This document shows, piece by piece, positions 23,903 through 33,502 of a stretch of 64,000 nucleotides of DNA; positions within the stretch are counted from its first letter, which is position 1, and the number at the start of each line of letters is the position of its first letter. This DNA comes from Aquimarina brevivitae. Its GTDB lineage: Bacteria; Bacteroidota; Bacteroidia; Flavobacteriales; Flavobacteriaceae. Both the position numbers and the translations under genes were made by a program. Under the pieces are notes generated by a model. It did no database searches. It worked only from the letters and a program-made list of their open reading frames with translations, and had not been told where the DNA came from. Location of the stretch: the NCBI RefSeq assembly GCF_004216895.1, contig NZ_SGXE01000002.1, forward strand, positions 1-64,000, given 5' to 3'.

Positions 23903-25264
23903 TTGAAATACGCAGAGAACATATTGGGAACTATAGGGAATACTCCTTTAGTGAAAATGAATGCCTTAGTGAAGGATGTTGACGCACTGGTACTTGCGAA
24001 GTACGAAACGTTCAATCCAGGAAACTCGGTGAAGGACAGAATGGCACTTCAAATGATAGAAGATGCAGAAGCAGATGGTCGATTACAACCTGGAGGAACA
24101 ATTATTGAAGGAACCTCGGGTAATACAGGTATGGGATTGGCATTGGCAGCTATTGTTAAAGGATATAAGCTGGTTTGCGTAATGGCAGATAAACAATCTA
24201 AAGAAAAAATGGATATTCTTCGAGCTGTTGGTGCAAAGGTAATGGTATGTCCTACGAATGTAGAACCAGACGACCCCAGATCTTATTATTCAGTATCAAA
24301 GCGATTGGCAGAAGAAACCCCTAATTCCTGGTATGTAAACCAATATGATAACCCGTCAAATACAAAAGCCCATTACCAAAGTACTGGCCCAGAAATATGG
24401 GAGCAAACTGATGGTAAGGTTACCCATTTTATTGTAGGTGTTGGTACAGGAGGAACCATATCCGGTGTCGGTAAATACCTCAAAGAACAAAACCCTAACA
24501 TTAAGGTTTGGGGCGTAGATACCTATGGATCTGTGTTCAAAAAATATCACGAAACGGGTATTTTTGATGAAAATGAAATTTATAGTTACGTCACGGAAGG
24601 TATCGGAGAGGATATCTTACCCAAGAATGTCGATTTTTCGATTATTGATGGCTTCACCAAAGTAACAGATAAAGATGCTGCTGTTTATACACAACGATTG
24701 GCAAAAGAAGAAGGCATGTTTTTAGGTAACAGTGCTGGGGCTGCTATAAAAGGAGTCTTGCAACTTAAAGAACATTTTAAGAAAGATGATGTAGTGGTCG
24801 TTTTGTTTCATGATCATGGTAGTCGATATGTGGGTAAAATGTTTAATGATGATTGGATGCGGGATCGTGGTTTTTTAGATGAGGAAGTGTCAACAGTTGC
24901 AGACCTTATTAAAGGCAGGGTAGATAAGCCACTGATTACGGTTAAAACAGAGGAACTTGTATCGCACGCTATTGAAAGAATGCGCAAACATCAAATCTCA
25001 CAATTGCCGGTAGTGGACAGCGAAGGAATCGTCGGAGCCGTTGATGAGAGTATTTTATTTTCTGCATTTTTAGATGACAAGCATTTAGGGAATACACCTA
25101 TAAAGGATATCATGAAAGAAGCATATCCTATAATTGATGAGCAAACTTCATTAGAAAAACTCTCTTCCTTAATTAAAGATGGCAATACAGCTGTGTTGAT
25201 TAAAAACAATGCAGGAGCGTATCATATCGTTACCAAATACGATGTGATAAGCAATATAAATTAA
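23903..25264 (+). CDS. PLP-dependent cystathionine beta-synthase-like enzyme with CBS pair
   Basis: The 453-residue protein has a fold-type II PLP domain (1-320) with the PLP Lys in NPGNSVKDRMAL (about residue 43), the substrate loop EGTSGNTGMG and the phosphate-binding GVGTGGTISGVG. A tandem CBS regulatory domain follows (about 335-453). This domain order is that of cystathionine beta-synthase; a cysteine synthase role is also possible, so the substrate is open between serine plus homocysteine and O-acetylserine plus sulfide. Translation starts at TTG, supported by the family N-terminus KYAENILGTIGNTPLV. It is monocistronic with its own promoter and terminator. Confidence 0.9.
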   Translation: MKYAENILGTIGNTPLVKMNALVKDVDALVLAKYETFNPGNSVKDRMALQMIEDAEADGRLQPGGTIIEGTSGNTGMGLALAAIVKGYKLVCVMADKQSKEKMDILRAVGAKVMVCPTNVEPDDPRSYYSVSKRLAEETPNSWYVNQYDNPSNTKAHYQSTGPEIWEQTDGKVTHFIVGVGTGGTISGVGKYLKEQNPNIKVWGVDTYGSVFKKYHETGIFDENEIYSYVTEGIGEDILPKNVDFSIIDGFTKVTDKDAAVYTQRLAKEEGMFLGNSAGAAIKGVLQLKEHFKKDDVVVVLFHDHGSRYVGKMFNDDWMRDRGFLDEEVSTVADLIKGRVDKPLITVKTEELVSHAIERMRKHQISQLPVVDSEGIVGAVDESILFSAFLDDKHLGNTPIKDIMKEAYPIIDEQTSLEKLSSLIKDGNTAVLIKNNAGAYHIVTKYDVISNIN

Positions 25265-25291
25265 TTTAGTATATTTATAATATAGAAATGT

Positions 25292-25330
25292 CCCCTCTAT
25301 CAGTTATCAATCTGATGTAGGGGTTTTTTT
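25292..25330 (+). terminator. Intrinsic terminator
   Basis: CCCCT (25292-25296) pairs with AGGGG (25319-25323) and ATCAG with CTGAT inside, followed by seven T. It lies 28 bp beyond the stop of the PLP enzyme gene. Confidence 0.75.
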
Positions 25331-25458
25331 ATAGACTTCTTAAAACTTAGGATATAACTTATTGATATAAGTATTGATTTTTAATCAGATACCCGCAGTG
25401 TCGTTTTTAATTTATATTGACTACGACCTTTAAACTAGTAAGGATTAAAATTACGGAA

Positions 25459-26442
25459 ATGGTTACCTATACATTTGATTTCTCCGATATCGATACCCTA
25501 AGATCTTATTACAAATCTCAGTTGGACCCTGATGGAAATACGGATAGAATATTTTTTCCCGATGCAATAGGCAAGGGATATCTGTCGTATTACAAAATTT
25601 CACCCGAAGTTTTTTTATTAGTCAATAATTATAAGGCTAACACTGATATCAAGTATGTACGTCTGCCTATTGATGAAAATGATCTGATTTTACATTTTAG
25701 GAAATATGCGCTAGATCATAAGCTTACAAATAAAGAAGTGGTAAGTGACTATTCTGATAGTTACACGCCGGGTAACATGCGTTGTATTGATGCTAAAAGA
25801 GGAGAAATTGTTTATATTCCCAAAGGGGCCGAGGTAAAATCAACTATGATCGTACTAAAGAGTTCATGCACTGCGCCTTATTTTATGAGAAGTGGAAAAT
25901 GGGCAGATAAGCTTGATATGTATATCAAAGAATCACATCGACATATCGATAAATTTTATTTTTCGTACAAACAATCTGTGTTATTCGACCAGATCGTAGA
26001 TGCGGATTTCGATAGAGTGGAGAACTATTTATACTTTGTAGCCAGAGGTATACGACTTTTGGAAACTTTTTGGAAAGATGTATTAAAGTGGGAAAGCGAA
26101 CAAGATCCTTTTACCATTAACAGTACGCAGGTTGGTAATATATTTAGTGTAAGCCATTTTCTTGAAAATAATCTACACGAACCTTTTCCGGGTGTAGATC
26201 AACTCGCTCATATGGCTAATATGAGTAGAACCTATTTTTTTAATATGTTCAAAGAAATACATAACCAAACACCTTTAGAGTTTTTTAATAACCGAAGATT
26301 GGAGCGCTCATACAACATGATATTTGCTCAAGGTAAACCTATAAAAGAGGTTATGGAAAATTTGAATTACTCTAACTCTTCTAAGTTTAGAAAAGCCTTC
26401 TACAACAAGTTTGATCTGTATCCTGATATAAACTTTAAATAA
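25459..26442 (+). CDS. AraC-family transcriptional regulator
   Basis: The 327-residue regulator uses the ATG at 25459 (MVTYTFDFSD); a TTG at 25417 would add 14 residues with no clear merit. The N-terminal 200 residues are a ligand or oligomerisation region with no motif I recognise. The C-terminal 100 residues form the AraC HTH pair: LEEPF-like helix LENNLHEPFPGVDQLAHMAN, MSRTYFFNMFKEIHNQTPLE, then IKEVMENLNYSNSSKFRKAF. It recognises DNA as a dimer in known members. No target is evident in its neighbours; it lies alone with a 194-bp leader region and a 321-bp gene-free stretch after it. Confidence 0.85.
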   Translation: MVTYTFDFSDIDTLRSYYKSQLDPDGNTDRIFFPDAIGKGYLSYYKISPEVFLLVNNYKANTDIKYVRLPIDENDLILHFRKYALDHKLTNKEVVSDYSDSYTPGNMRCIDAKRGEIVYIPKGAEVKSTMIVLKSSCTAPYFMRSGKWADKLDMYIKESHRHIDKFYFSYKQSVLFDQIVDADFDRVENYLYFVARGIRLLETFWKDVLKWESEQDPFTINSTQVGNIFSVSHFLENNLHEPFPGVDQLAHMANMSRTYFFNMFKEIHNQTPLEFFNNRRLERSYNMIFAQGKPIKEVMENLNYSNSSKFRKAFYNKFDLYPDINFK

Positions 26443-26763
26443 AGATGGTCGTCAGAAAATGACAACCATCAATAACCTAACACAAACTCAACTAAGCTTA
26501 GGGTTTTAATTTATTTTTATGTCTTTGTGTTTTTACCTTTCCCTGTTGAGGGCAAAATAACTAAAATAAGGGCAGTTTTCTGTTTCCAGTAATACATATT
26601 TTGTTACCAATAGTACAATTTTGAAGTTTGGGTGTTAAAAATAAGGGTGTTGTTGTAATAATTTGATAATAAATCAGATAACCCTATTAATTCTATAGGG
26701 TTGTTTTAAAATGATATGTTTTTCTAAGTATTTATTTAAAAATCTTTTATCTTCACTATTGAT
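26443..26763. other. Gene-free interval with two hairpins
   Basis: GATGGTCGTCA (26444-26454) pairs with TGACAACCATC (26460-26470) with one mismatch, straight after the AraC stop; it is a likely 3' end structure though no T run follows. AACCCTAT (26680-26687) pairs with ATAGGGTT (26695-26702), followed by GTTTT. No ORF is credible here. Confidence 0.5.
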
Positions 26764-28035
26764 ATGAAGGAAGATTTTTTACATCATATTTGGAAATACA
26801 AAAAGTATAATGGTCTTAACCTGGCAACGGTTAATGGTGCGTCTATTGCTGTTTTGGATTCAGGAACTCATAATGAGTCTAATGGCGGACCTGATTTCTT
26901 CAATGCATTATTATGTATTGATGATCAGAAATGGGCAGGTAATGTTGAAATTCATGTCAAATCCAGTGATTGGTATCTACACAATCACCAAAACGACGAT
27001 TTATATAATAATGTTATTCTACATGTGGTCTGGGAAGATGATGTAGAAGTATATAATAAAGATAACAGTCCTATTCCCACCTTGAGGATTAAAGATTTTG
27101 TGGACACTAATTTTTTTGCCAATTATCAAAAACTATCTAATTCCAAAAATAGTTTGAATTGTCAAGGTCAGCTTCAAGATATTCCAGGTATTATTCAAAA
27201 TAATTGGTTGGAGCGGTTATACTTTGAAAGACTTGAAAAAAAAGCGACGGAAATTGAACAAGTATTGAAAAGCACAAAAAATGACTGGGAAGCTGTTCTT
27301 TTTCATATGCTTTGCCGGTCTTTTGGTTTAAACACAAATGGAGAAGCTTTTTATAGTCTGGCACAATCCATAGATTTTAGTGTACTTAGAAAATGTACAG
27401 ATCAGCAACAAAGATTAGAAGCTCTATTATTAGGGCAAGCAGGACTCTTGGAAGATAGTTTGGATCACGAGTACGCAAATACATTACAAGAAGAATATCA
27501 CTATCTAAAAACCAAGTTTAGTTTGGATAATACAAAGGTACTTCCTGTCAATTTCTTTCGCCTTAGACCTAGTAATTTTCCCACCGTCCGGTTGGTACAA
27601 TTAGCAGCACTCTATGCTACTAAGCCATCTTTATTTTCTGCGGTAACTAAGGCTAAATCCTTGCTAGAATTAATGAATTTACTTGATGTTAAGCCTAATT
27701 CTTTTTGGGAAACACACTATTCGCTAACTAAAACCTCAAAGAAAAAATCCAAACGACTATCTAAATCGTTCAAGGAGCTACTCATTATAAATACTTTATT
27801 ACCCATACGATTTGCTTATCAAAAATATACAAACGAAGCGGCAGAGGATAAAGCAGTGGCCCTCATCACAAGCTTAAGTGCCGAAGATAATGCAATCGTT
27901 AAACGATTCAAAAAAGAGAAAATTACAATAAAAAACGCTATGGAATCACAAGCAGTTATCCAATTATTTACGAAATACTGTAGCAATAATCGATGTTTGC
28001 AATGTGGTTTTGGTAATTATTTGCTCAAAAATTAA
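26764..28035 (+). CDS. DUF2851 family protein
   Basis: This 423-residue cytoplasmic protein is of unknown function, widespread in Bacteroidota. The N-terminus MKEDFLHHIWKYKKYN and the GGPDFFNA / GNVEIHVKSSDW block (about residues 35-75) are the conserved DUF2851 core, whose E-x-H-x-K pattern reminds me of nuclease-like folds, though no activity is established. The C-terminus has a short Cys motif (NNRCLQCGFGNYLLK). It precedes the PspC and potassium-channel genes in the same direction, 31 bp from the former, so the three are probably one transcript. Confidence 0.85.
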   Translation: MKEDFLHHIWKYKKYNGLNLATVNGASIAVLDSGTHNESNGGPDFFNALLCIDDQKWAGNVEIHVKSSDWYLHNHQNDDLYNNVILHVVWEDDVEVYNKDNSPIPTLRIKDFVDTNFFANYQKLSNSKNSLNCQGQLQDIPGIIQNNWLERLYFERLEKKATEIEQVLKSTKNDWEAVLFHMLCRSFGLNTNGEAFYSLAQSIDFSVLRKCTDQQQRLEALLLGQAGLLEDSLDHEYANTLQEEYHYLKTKFSLDNTKVLPVNFFRLRPSNFPTVRLVQLAALYATKPSLFSAVTKAKSLLELMNLLDVKPNSFWETHYSLTKTSKKKSKRLSKSFKELLIINTLLPIRFAYQKYTNEAAEDKAVALITSLSAEDNAIVKRFKKEKITIKNAMESQAVIQLFTKYCSNNRCLQCGFGNYLLKN

Positions 28036-28066
28036 GCTCATTTGATAATAATAAGTAATTTGCGTT

Positions 28067-28288
28067 ATGCTGTATAACCTAAGATTATTTTTAGAACGAA
28101 ATGGATTTTATGTGTCCAGCCGGTTAGCTGACAGGTTGGGGATGCGGGCAAAAAATGTGCGGTTGTTTTTTATTTACGCCACCTTTGCTACCGCAGGATT
28201 AGGGTTTGTGGTATATTTAACCCTTGCTTTTTGGTTGCGATTAAAAGATCTTGTTTATACAAAAAGAACTTCGGTATTTGATTTATGA
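28067..28288 (+). CDS. Small PspC-domain membrane protein
   Basis: The 73-residue protein matches the PspC domain, with MLYNLRLFLERNGFYVSSRL, then ADRLGMRAKNVRLFFIY as the amphipathic start and one hydrophobic helix at about 36-60. PspC domains in other bacteria take part in the envelope stress response, but single-domain short forms in Bacteroidota have no defined role. Its stop overlaps the channel gene start by 4 bp (ATGA), which implies coupled translation. Confidence 0.8.
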   Translation: MLYNLRLFLERNGFYVSSRLADRLGMRAKNVRLFFIYATFATAGLGFVVYLTLAFWLRLKDLVYTKRTSVFDL

Positions 28289-29301
28289 ATGGAATGTTTA
28301 GGTGGGTAAAGTCAAAAATCTATATTGCGCTAATACTATTGGTGTTAGTCGTAGTGTTTGGGGTGTTAGGATTCCGGTTTTTTTCCAATTACAGCTGGGT
28401 AGACGCTTTATATATGACAGTTATTACCATGTCTACGGTAGGTTTTGGAGAGGTACAACCCCTTGATGATATGGCTAAGCTTTTCACTGTATTCCTAATA
28501 GGAACTAGCGTCTCTATATTTGCATATTCGGTTTCCGTAATCACAGAATATATCGTAAATAAAAATGATCCAAAAAGAGTACAATATCGTAAACTTCAAA
28601 AGATGATCGAAAAATTAGAAAATCATATTATTATAATAGGTTACGGCAGAAATGGCAAGCAAGCTGCTGTAAAACTGATGGCTTATGATAAACCTTTTAT
28701 CATTATTGAGAATGATAGAGAAGTTATCGAAAAATACCAAAATGATAAGCTTATGTTTTTTGAAGGTAATGCTACAGAAGACAGTACACTTATTGATGCC
28801 GGAATTAAAAAGGCATCTTGTTTGATTTGTACATTGCCTGAGGATGCAGATAACTTGTTCATAGTGCTTTCGGCAAGACAAATAAATAGTAACCTGAAAA
28901 TAATAAGTAGAGCCTCTCAAGATGCTTCTTATAAGAAAATTAGGTTGGCTGGAGCCGACAACGTGATTATGCCAGATAGGATAGGAGGGGATCATATGGC
29001 ATCATTAGTGGTAGTTCCTGATCTTATTGAGTTTTTAGACAATCTATCTATTGTAGGTAAAAGATCAATCAATATCGAAGAGGTTTCTTTTGAGGATATG
29101 TTTGAAGATAATGAGAGGAGAACAATTCGTACTATTGATATGCGATCCAAAACAGGTTGTACTATAATCGGATATAAATCACCAGAAGGAGAATATATCG
29201 TCAATCCCGAAGCAGAAACCCTACTCTTACCGGGGTCAAAAATTGTTGTTTTGGGTAGACCAGAACAAATTAATAAATTGAATAAGGAATTTAATATTTA
29301 G
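28285..29301 (+). CDS. Two-helix potassium channel with RCK/TrkA domains
   Basis: This 338-residue protein has two membrane helices (about 10-30 and 65-90) flanking a pore loop with TMSTVGFGEV. The usual selectivity filter is TVGYG, so Phe replaces Tyr, a variant known in some channels. A cytoplasmic RCK_N domain follows, with the nucleotide-binding motif IIIIGYGRNGKQ at about residue 112 and acidic IIENDRE, then an RCK_C (TrkA-C) domain ending PGSKIVVLGRPEQ. It resembles MthK-like ligand-gated potassium channels. It is coupled by an ATGA overlap to the PspC gene. Confidence 0.88.
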   Translation: MNGMFRWVKSKIYIALILLVLVVVFGVLGFRFFSNYSWVDALYMTVITMSTVGFGEVQPLDDMAKLFTVFLIGTSVSIFAYSVSVITEYIVNKNDPKRVQYRKLQKMIEKLENHIIIIGYGRNGKQAAVKLMAYDKPFIIIENDREVIEKYQNDKLMFFEGNATEDSTLIDAGIKKASCLICTLPEDADNLFIVLSARQINSNLKIISRASQDASYKKIRLAGADNVIMPDRIGGDHMASLVVVPDLIEFLDNLSIVGKRSINIEEVSFEDMFEDNERRTIRTIDMRSKTGCTIIGYKSPEGEYIVNPEAETLLLPGSKIVVLGRPEQINKLNKEFNI

Positions 29302-29449
29302 TCTTGTATAAAATTATAACAATACATTAATAAAAGTATTGTTAAACTTCAATCTTCGATATATTTACTACTCAAAAAATTGTTAGAAATACTTTTTTTT
29401 AGCATCTTGCTGCCTTTGTAATTTTAAAATTCAAATTAACTCATACATT

Positions 29450-31138
29450 ATGAAGAGAACTCTTCTTTCATTATTAGCATTAATTACTCCAATTTTAACA
29501 TTTGCTCAAGAGGCTAAAGAGCCAACACTTTCTGAAAAAATAGATCAAGTGTTTAGTGATTATACAGGTTGGTTTGTTCAAGGGATATTTTATGAAATTC
29601 CATTTTCAGAGCAATTTCAAATTCCTTGGGTGCTCATCGTTCTTATCGGAGGAGCATTATATTTTACAATTTATTTTAAACTGATCAATTTTACGGGCTT
29701 TGTAACCGCAATTAAGGTGGTTCGTGGTCAGTATGAAGATATTGAAAAACACGGTGCTAAAGCCTTATACGGTGAAGATGGTTTAGCACACGAGATTGAT
29801 GATCTCGAAGAACTTGAAAACCCTGAAATATCCACAAAAGATCGTGTCACTGTGGATGGAGATCTTCCGGATACAATAAGAGATGAAGGTGCTGACGGAG
29901 AAGTATCGCACTTCCAGGCATTGACAGCAGCATTGTCTGCAACAGTAGGATTAGGTAACATCGCTGGTGTTGCTGTGGCCCTATCTATTGGTGGGCCAGG
30001 AGCTACATTCTGGATGATCGTAGCAGGATTATTAGGTATGGCGTCTAAGTTTGCAGAATGTACCTTAGGGGTTAAATACCGTGATGTAGGTGAAGACGGT
30101 ACTGTATATGGAGGACCGATGTACTATCTTAAAAAAGGACTTGGTGAAAAGAATATGGCAGGACTTGGAAAAGTACTGGCAGTATTATTTTCCATTTTTG
30201 TGATTGGAGGGTCCTTCGGTGGAGGTAATATGTTCCAAGCCAATCAAGCAGCAGCTCAATTTGTTGAACTAGCAGGATTACAAGGAGGAAACGCTGGATT
30301 CTATTTTGGTTTAGTAATGGCAGCCTTAGTTGCTGTGGTTATTATCGGAGGAATTAAAAGGATTGCTTCTGTAACCGAAAAGATTGTTCCATTTATGGCA
30401 GGTATCTATGTGCTTGCAGCTATTGTTATTTTAGCAGTAAATTATAAGTATATTGGAGATGCCTTTGGATTAATCTTTGAAGGGGCATTTTCTGGATTAG
30501 GTATAGCTGGTGGTTTAATCGGTGTTATGATTCAAGGTATACGTAGAGGAGCATTTTCTAATGAGGCCGGTGTTGGTTCTGCGGCTATTGCACACTCTGC
30601 TGTAAAAACAAAATACCCGGCAAGTGAGGGGATTGTAGCGCTATTAGAGCCTTTTGTAGATACTGTAGTAATCTGTACAATGACAGCATTAGTAATTATT
30701 ATTACTAATTTTGAGGCAGGTTTCTTGGAGTATGGTACTGAAATTACAGAAGGTGTAGAATTAACCGCTACAGCATTTGATACAGTAATACCTAAATTCT
30801 CTATTGTATTAACTATTGCAGTAATTCTATTTGCATTCTCTACTATGATTTCTTGGTCATACTATGGTATGCAAGGGTGGAAATTCTTATTTGGTAAAGG
30901 GAAAATCACGGATCTTATTTACAAAATTTTATTTTTATGCTTCGTAGTAATTGGAGCTTCAATTAGTTTAGGATCTGTAATTGATTTCTCTGATGCTATG
31001 ATTTTTGCAATGGTGGTGCCTAATATTATTGGGGTTATCTTATTGACGCCAAAGGTGAGATCAGAGCTTAACAAGTATTATGAAGCTATACGTCTTAAAA
31101 AAGACGCTATCGATGAAGGAGCAAGTGATTTAAGCTAG
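29450..31138 (+). CDS. Sodium:alanine/glycine symporter (AGCS family)
   Basis: The 562-residue membrane transporter is of the AGCS (AlsT/DagA) family. The signature ALSATVGLGNIAGVAVALSIGGPGATFWM lies near residues 160-190, followed by GAFSNEAGVGSAAIAHSA near 365, and there are about ten helices. An N-terminal signal-like segment (MKRTLLSLLALITPILTFAQ) precedes the first helix. Between the second helix region and GEVSHFQAL is an acidic insertion of roughly 55 residues (about 95-150; GEDGLAHEIDDLEELENPEI). A TGCCTTTG box at about 29411-29418 is a near match to the -7 element. Confidence 0.9.
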   Translation: MKRTLLSLLALITPILTFAQEAKEPTLSEKIDQVFSDYTGWFVQGIFYEIPFSEQFQIPWVLIVLIGGALYFTIYFKLINFTGFVTAIKVVRGQYEDIEKHGAKALYGEDGLAHEIDDLEELENPEISTKDRVTVDGDLPDTIRDEGADGEVSHFQALTAALSATVGLGNIAGVAVALSIGGPGATFWMIVAGLLGMASKFAECTLGVKYRDVGEDGTVYGGPMYYLKKGLGEKNMAGLGKVLAVLFSIFVIGGSFGGGNMFQANQAAAQFVELAGLQGGNAGFYFGLVMAALVAVVIIGGIKRIASVTEKIVPFMAGIYVLAAIVILAVNYKYIGDAFGLIFEGAFSGLGIAGGLIGVMIQGIRRGAFSNEAGVGSAAIAHSAVKTKYPASEGIVALLEPFVDTVVICTMTALVIIITNFEAGFLEYGTEITEGVELTATAFDTVIPKFSIVLTIAVILFAFSTMISWSYYGMQGWKFLFGKGKITDLIYKILFLCFVVIGASISLGSVIDFSDAMIFAMVVPNIIGVILLTPKVRSELNKYYEAIRLKKDAIDEGASDLS

Positions 31139-31153
31139 TTTCTTAGATAACAT

Positions 31154-32032
31154 ATGAAAACATTTAAATCCCATTTTGAAATCCATCCACGTTTTCAAAA
31201 TGGGATTTTTGTTTTGGCTATTTTATTAATAGTATTTCTCAGTGCATTGGGGTATTTTTCGGTGTCTTCTTCAACCGAAAAACCACTGGAACTTCAGGAA
31301 CTTGTGGTGTATCAGACAAAAATTGATTCTCTTAAAAAAGCAGCGCATCAAGAAAAGTTAGCCTATGCTATGAAACCTTTCAATCCTAATTTTATAACAG
31401 ATTATAAAGGGTATGTTTTAGGGCTTTCTGTAGCACAAATTGATAAACTTCAGGAATATAGGGCACAGAATAAGTGGATCAATTCCAAAGAAGATTTTGC
31501 AAGAGTTACGGGAGTAACAGGTGCGCAACTCGATAGTATTGCGCAATACTTCAAATTTCCGGAATGGGTTAGTCAAAAATCTACGAGTTTATCTAACCGA
31601 TCAAAAAATGTAGCGCCTATAGCCGTAGGTACTAAAAAAGATCTTAATACTGTAACGAGGGATGAGCTAATAACACAAATGAATGTACCAGATTTTATTG
31701 CGGATAGAATCATTAGTTATCGCAATAAAATTGGTGGCTTTTTGAGTGATGCGCAGTTGCTTGATATTAAAGGGCTATATGACGGTACGAGGAGAGGAAT
31801 TTTAAAGTACTATACCGTGAAAATGAACACCCCATTTTCTAAAATAGCGATAAATACAGCAACGGTTAAGGACTTAATGAAAGTTCCATATTTTAATTTT
31901 GAATTAGCTTTGGATATCCATGATCATATTGTAGAACAAGGTGGGATATCTAATTTTGAAGAATTAAGAAAAATACAAGGTTTTCCTGTAGAAAAAATTG
32001 ATAGAATAGCTTTATATTTGACAATAAAATAA
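31154..32032 (+). CDS. Membrane-anchored helix-hairpin-helix protein (ComEA-like)
   Basis: The 292-residue protein has one N-terminal membrane helix (residues about 18-38) and then a presumably periplasmic part. It contains three helix-hairpin-helix units: at about 75-135 (LGLSVAQIDKLQEYRAQNKW), 165-215 (LNTVTRDELITQMNVPDFIA) and 235-290 (INTATVKDLMKVPYFNFELA). HhH units of this type bind DNA non-specifically in ComEA, so a role in DNA uptake or maintenance is possible, but many flavobacterial homologues are uncharacterised. It begins 15 bp after the symporter stop. Confidence 0.8.
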   Translation: MKTFKSHFEIHPRFQNGIFVLAILLIVFLSALGYFSVSSSTEKPLELQELVVYQTKIDSLKKAAHQEKLAYAMKPFNPNFITDYKGYVLGLSVAQIDKLQEYRAQNKWINSKEDFARVTGVTGAQLDSIAQYFKFPEWVSQKSTSLSNRSKNVAPIAVGTKKDLNTVTRDELITQMNVPDFIADRIISYRNKIGGFLSDAQLLDIKGLYDGTRRGILKYYTVKMNTPFSKIAINTATVKDLMKVPYFNFELALDIHDHIVEQGGISNFEELRKIQGFPVEKIDRIALYLTIK

Positions 32033-32115
32033 AAATCGGAAAAAATTGCTGTGAATTTTGATGAATCTTTAATTTGAGATTGGTCGCTCACAGTTTCTTA
32101 TAATTAATAATTAAA

Positions 32116-33282
32116 ATGCAACATATGTATTTTACTGAAGAGCACGATCTGTTTAGAGAAAGTCTACGCGACTTTTTACAAAAAGAAGTAGTACCTCACG
32201 TCGATAAATGGGAGGAGTCAGGGACTATCGATAGATTTATTTGGAAGAAATTTGGAGAAATGGGATATTTCGGTATTCCTTACCCAGAGGAATATGGTGG
32301 TATGGATCTTGATTTGTTTTATACCATTATCTTCTTAGAAGAATTACAACGCATCAATTCTGGTGGTTTTGCGGCTGCAATGTGGGCACATGTCTATTTG
32401 GCGATGACACACATTAATGCAGAAGGTGATGATCGAATTAAATCGGAATATTTAGCTCCTAGCATTAGCGGAGATAAAATCGGTTGTCTATGTATCACAG
32501 AACCTTTTGGTGGCTCTGATGTTGCAGGTATGCGAACTACTGCAGTAAAGGATAATGATCATTATGTTATAAATGGTTCCAAAACGTTTATTACTAATGG
32601 AGTGTATAGCGACTATTTAGTGGTTGCCGCTAAGACAAATCCTGAACAGGGCAACAAAGGAATAAGTATTTTTGTTATCGATAGAGATACACCTGGTGTG
32701 TCAGCTACCAAACTTAATAAATTAGGGTGGAGAGCCTCGGATACAGGCGAAATTGCTTTTGATAATGTCAAAATTCCTGTTGCCAATCTAATGGGTGAAG
32801 AGAATAAAGGATTCTCTTATATCATGCAGCATTTCGCTTTAGAGCGATTAATTATGGGGGTCAATGCACACGCCCGGGCAGAATATGCTTTAGAATATGC
32901 ATTACAATATATGTCTGAGCGCGAAGCTTTTGGTAAAAAAATAAATGAGTTCCAGGCGTTAAGGCATACTGTAGCCGAAATCGCAAGTGAAATAGAAATG
33001 TGCAAAGAATTTAATTATTCCATAACGAAACGACTGGATCAGGGGCTGTATGTAGTAAAAGAAGCTTCAATGTCTAAATTGTTATCAACTAAAATGGCGG
33101 ACGAAGCGATTTATAAATGTCTACAGTTGTTGGGTGGTTATGGGTACATGGAAGATTACCCATTGGCGCGTATGTTTAGAGATAGCAGATTAGGCCCAAT
33201 TGGCGGTGGTACTTCTGAAATTCTCAAAGAAATCATAGCCAAGATGATTATAGACAAAAAAGAATACAAACCAGCGACTTAA
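32116..33282 (+). CDS. Acyl-CoA dehydrogenase
   Basis: This 388-residue FAD-dependent acyl-CoA dehydrogenase shows all family blocks: the N-terminal helical domain (TEEHDLFRESLRDFLQKEV), the flavin-binding CITEPFGGSDVAGMRT near residue 125, NGSKTFITNGVYSDYLVVAA, and the C-terminal LLGGYGYMEDYPLARMFRDS followed by GPIGGGTSEILKEI. It catalyses alpha,beta-desaturation of an acyl-CoA, passing electrons to ETF. Chain-length preference cannot be read. Two possible starts (MQHM) differ by three residues. Confidence 0.92.
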   Translation: MQHMYFTEEHDLFRESLRDFLQKEVVPHVDKWEESGTIDRFIWKKFGEMGYFGIPYPEEYGGMDLDLFYTIIFLEELQRINSGGFAAAMWAHVYLAMTHINAEGDDRIKSEYLAPSISGDKIGCLCITEPFGGSDVAGMRTTAVKDNDHYVINGSKTFITNGVYSDYLVVAAKTNPEQGNKGISIFVIDRDTPGVSATKLNKLGWRASDTGEIAFDNVKIPVANLMGEENKGFSYIMQHFALERLIMGVNAHARAEYALEYALQYMSEREAFGKKINEFQALRHTVAEIASEIEMCKEFNYSITKRLDQGLYVVKEASMSKLLSTKMADEAIYKCLQLLGGYGYMEDYPLARMFRDSRLGPIGGGTSEILKEIIAKMIIDKKEYKPAT

Positions 33283-33416
33283 GTTGTATTAGATTATCAG
33301 TTTTAACCTACATTTCTTCTGACTAATTCAATAAAAAAGTAGTTGGATTATAAGAATCATAAATTCTATTATAATATACAAGTAATAAATAATAATTTTT
33401 AAAAGGTTTATTAACA

Positions 33417-33450
33417 CGAAAACGTTTGAGTTTAAATTCAAACGTTTTCG
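33417..33450. promoter_or_regulatory. 13-bp inverted repeat before the amylase gene
   Basis: CGAAAACGTTTGA (33417-33429) and TCAAACGTTTTCG (33438-33450) are perfect inverted copies with an 8-bp spacer, 53 bp before the amylase ATG. Each arm contains the small palindrome AAACGTTT. It may be an operator of LacI type or, with the following TTGTTTT, a terminator for the upstream dehydrogenase; both could apply. Confidence 0.55.
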
Positions 33451-33502
33451 TTGTTTTAAGAAGTATTAGTTTCATAATAATAACACACAAACACTAACAA
33501 TT

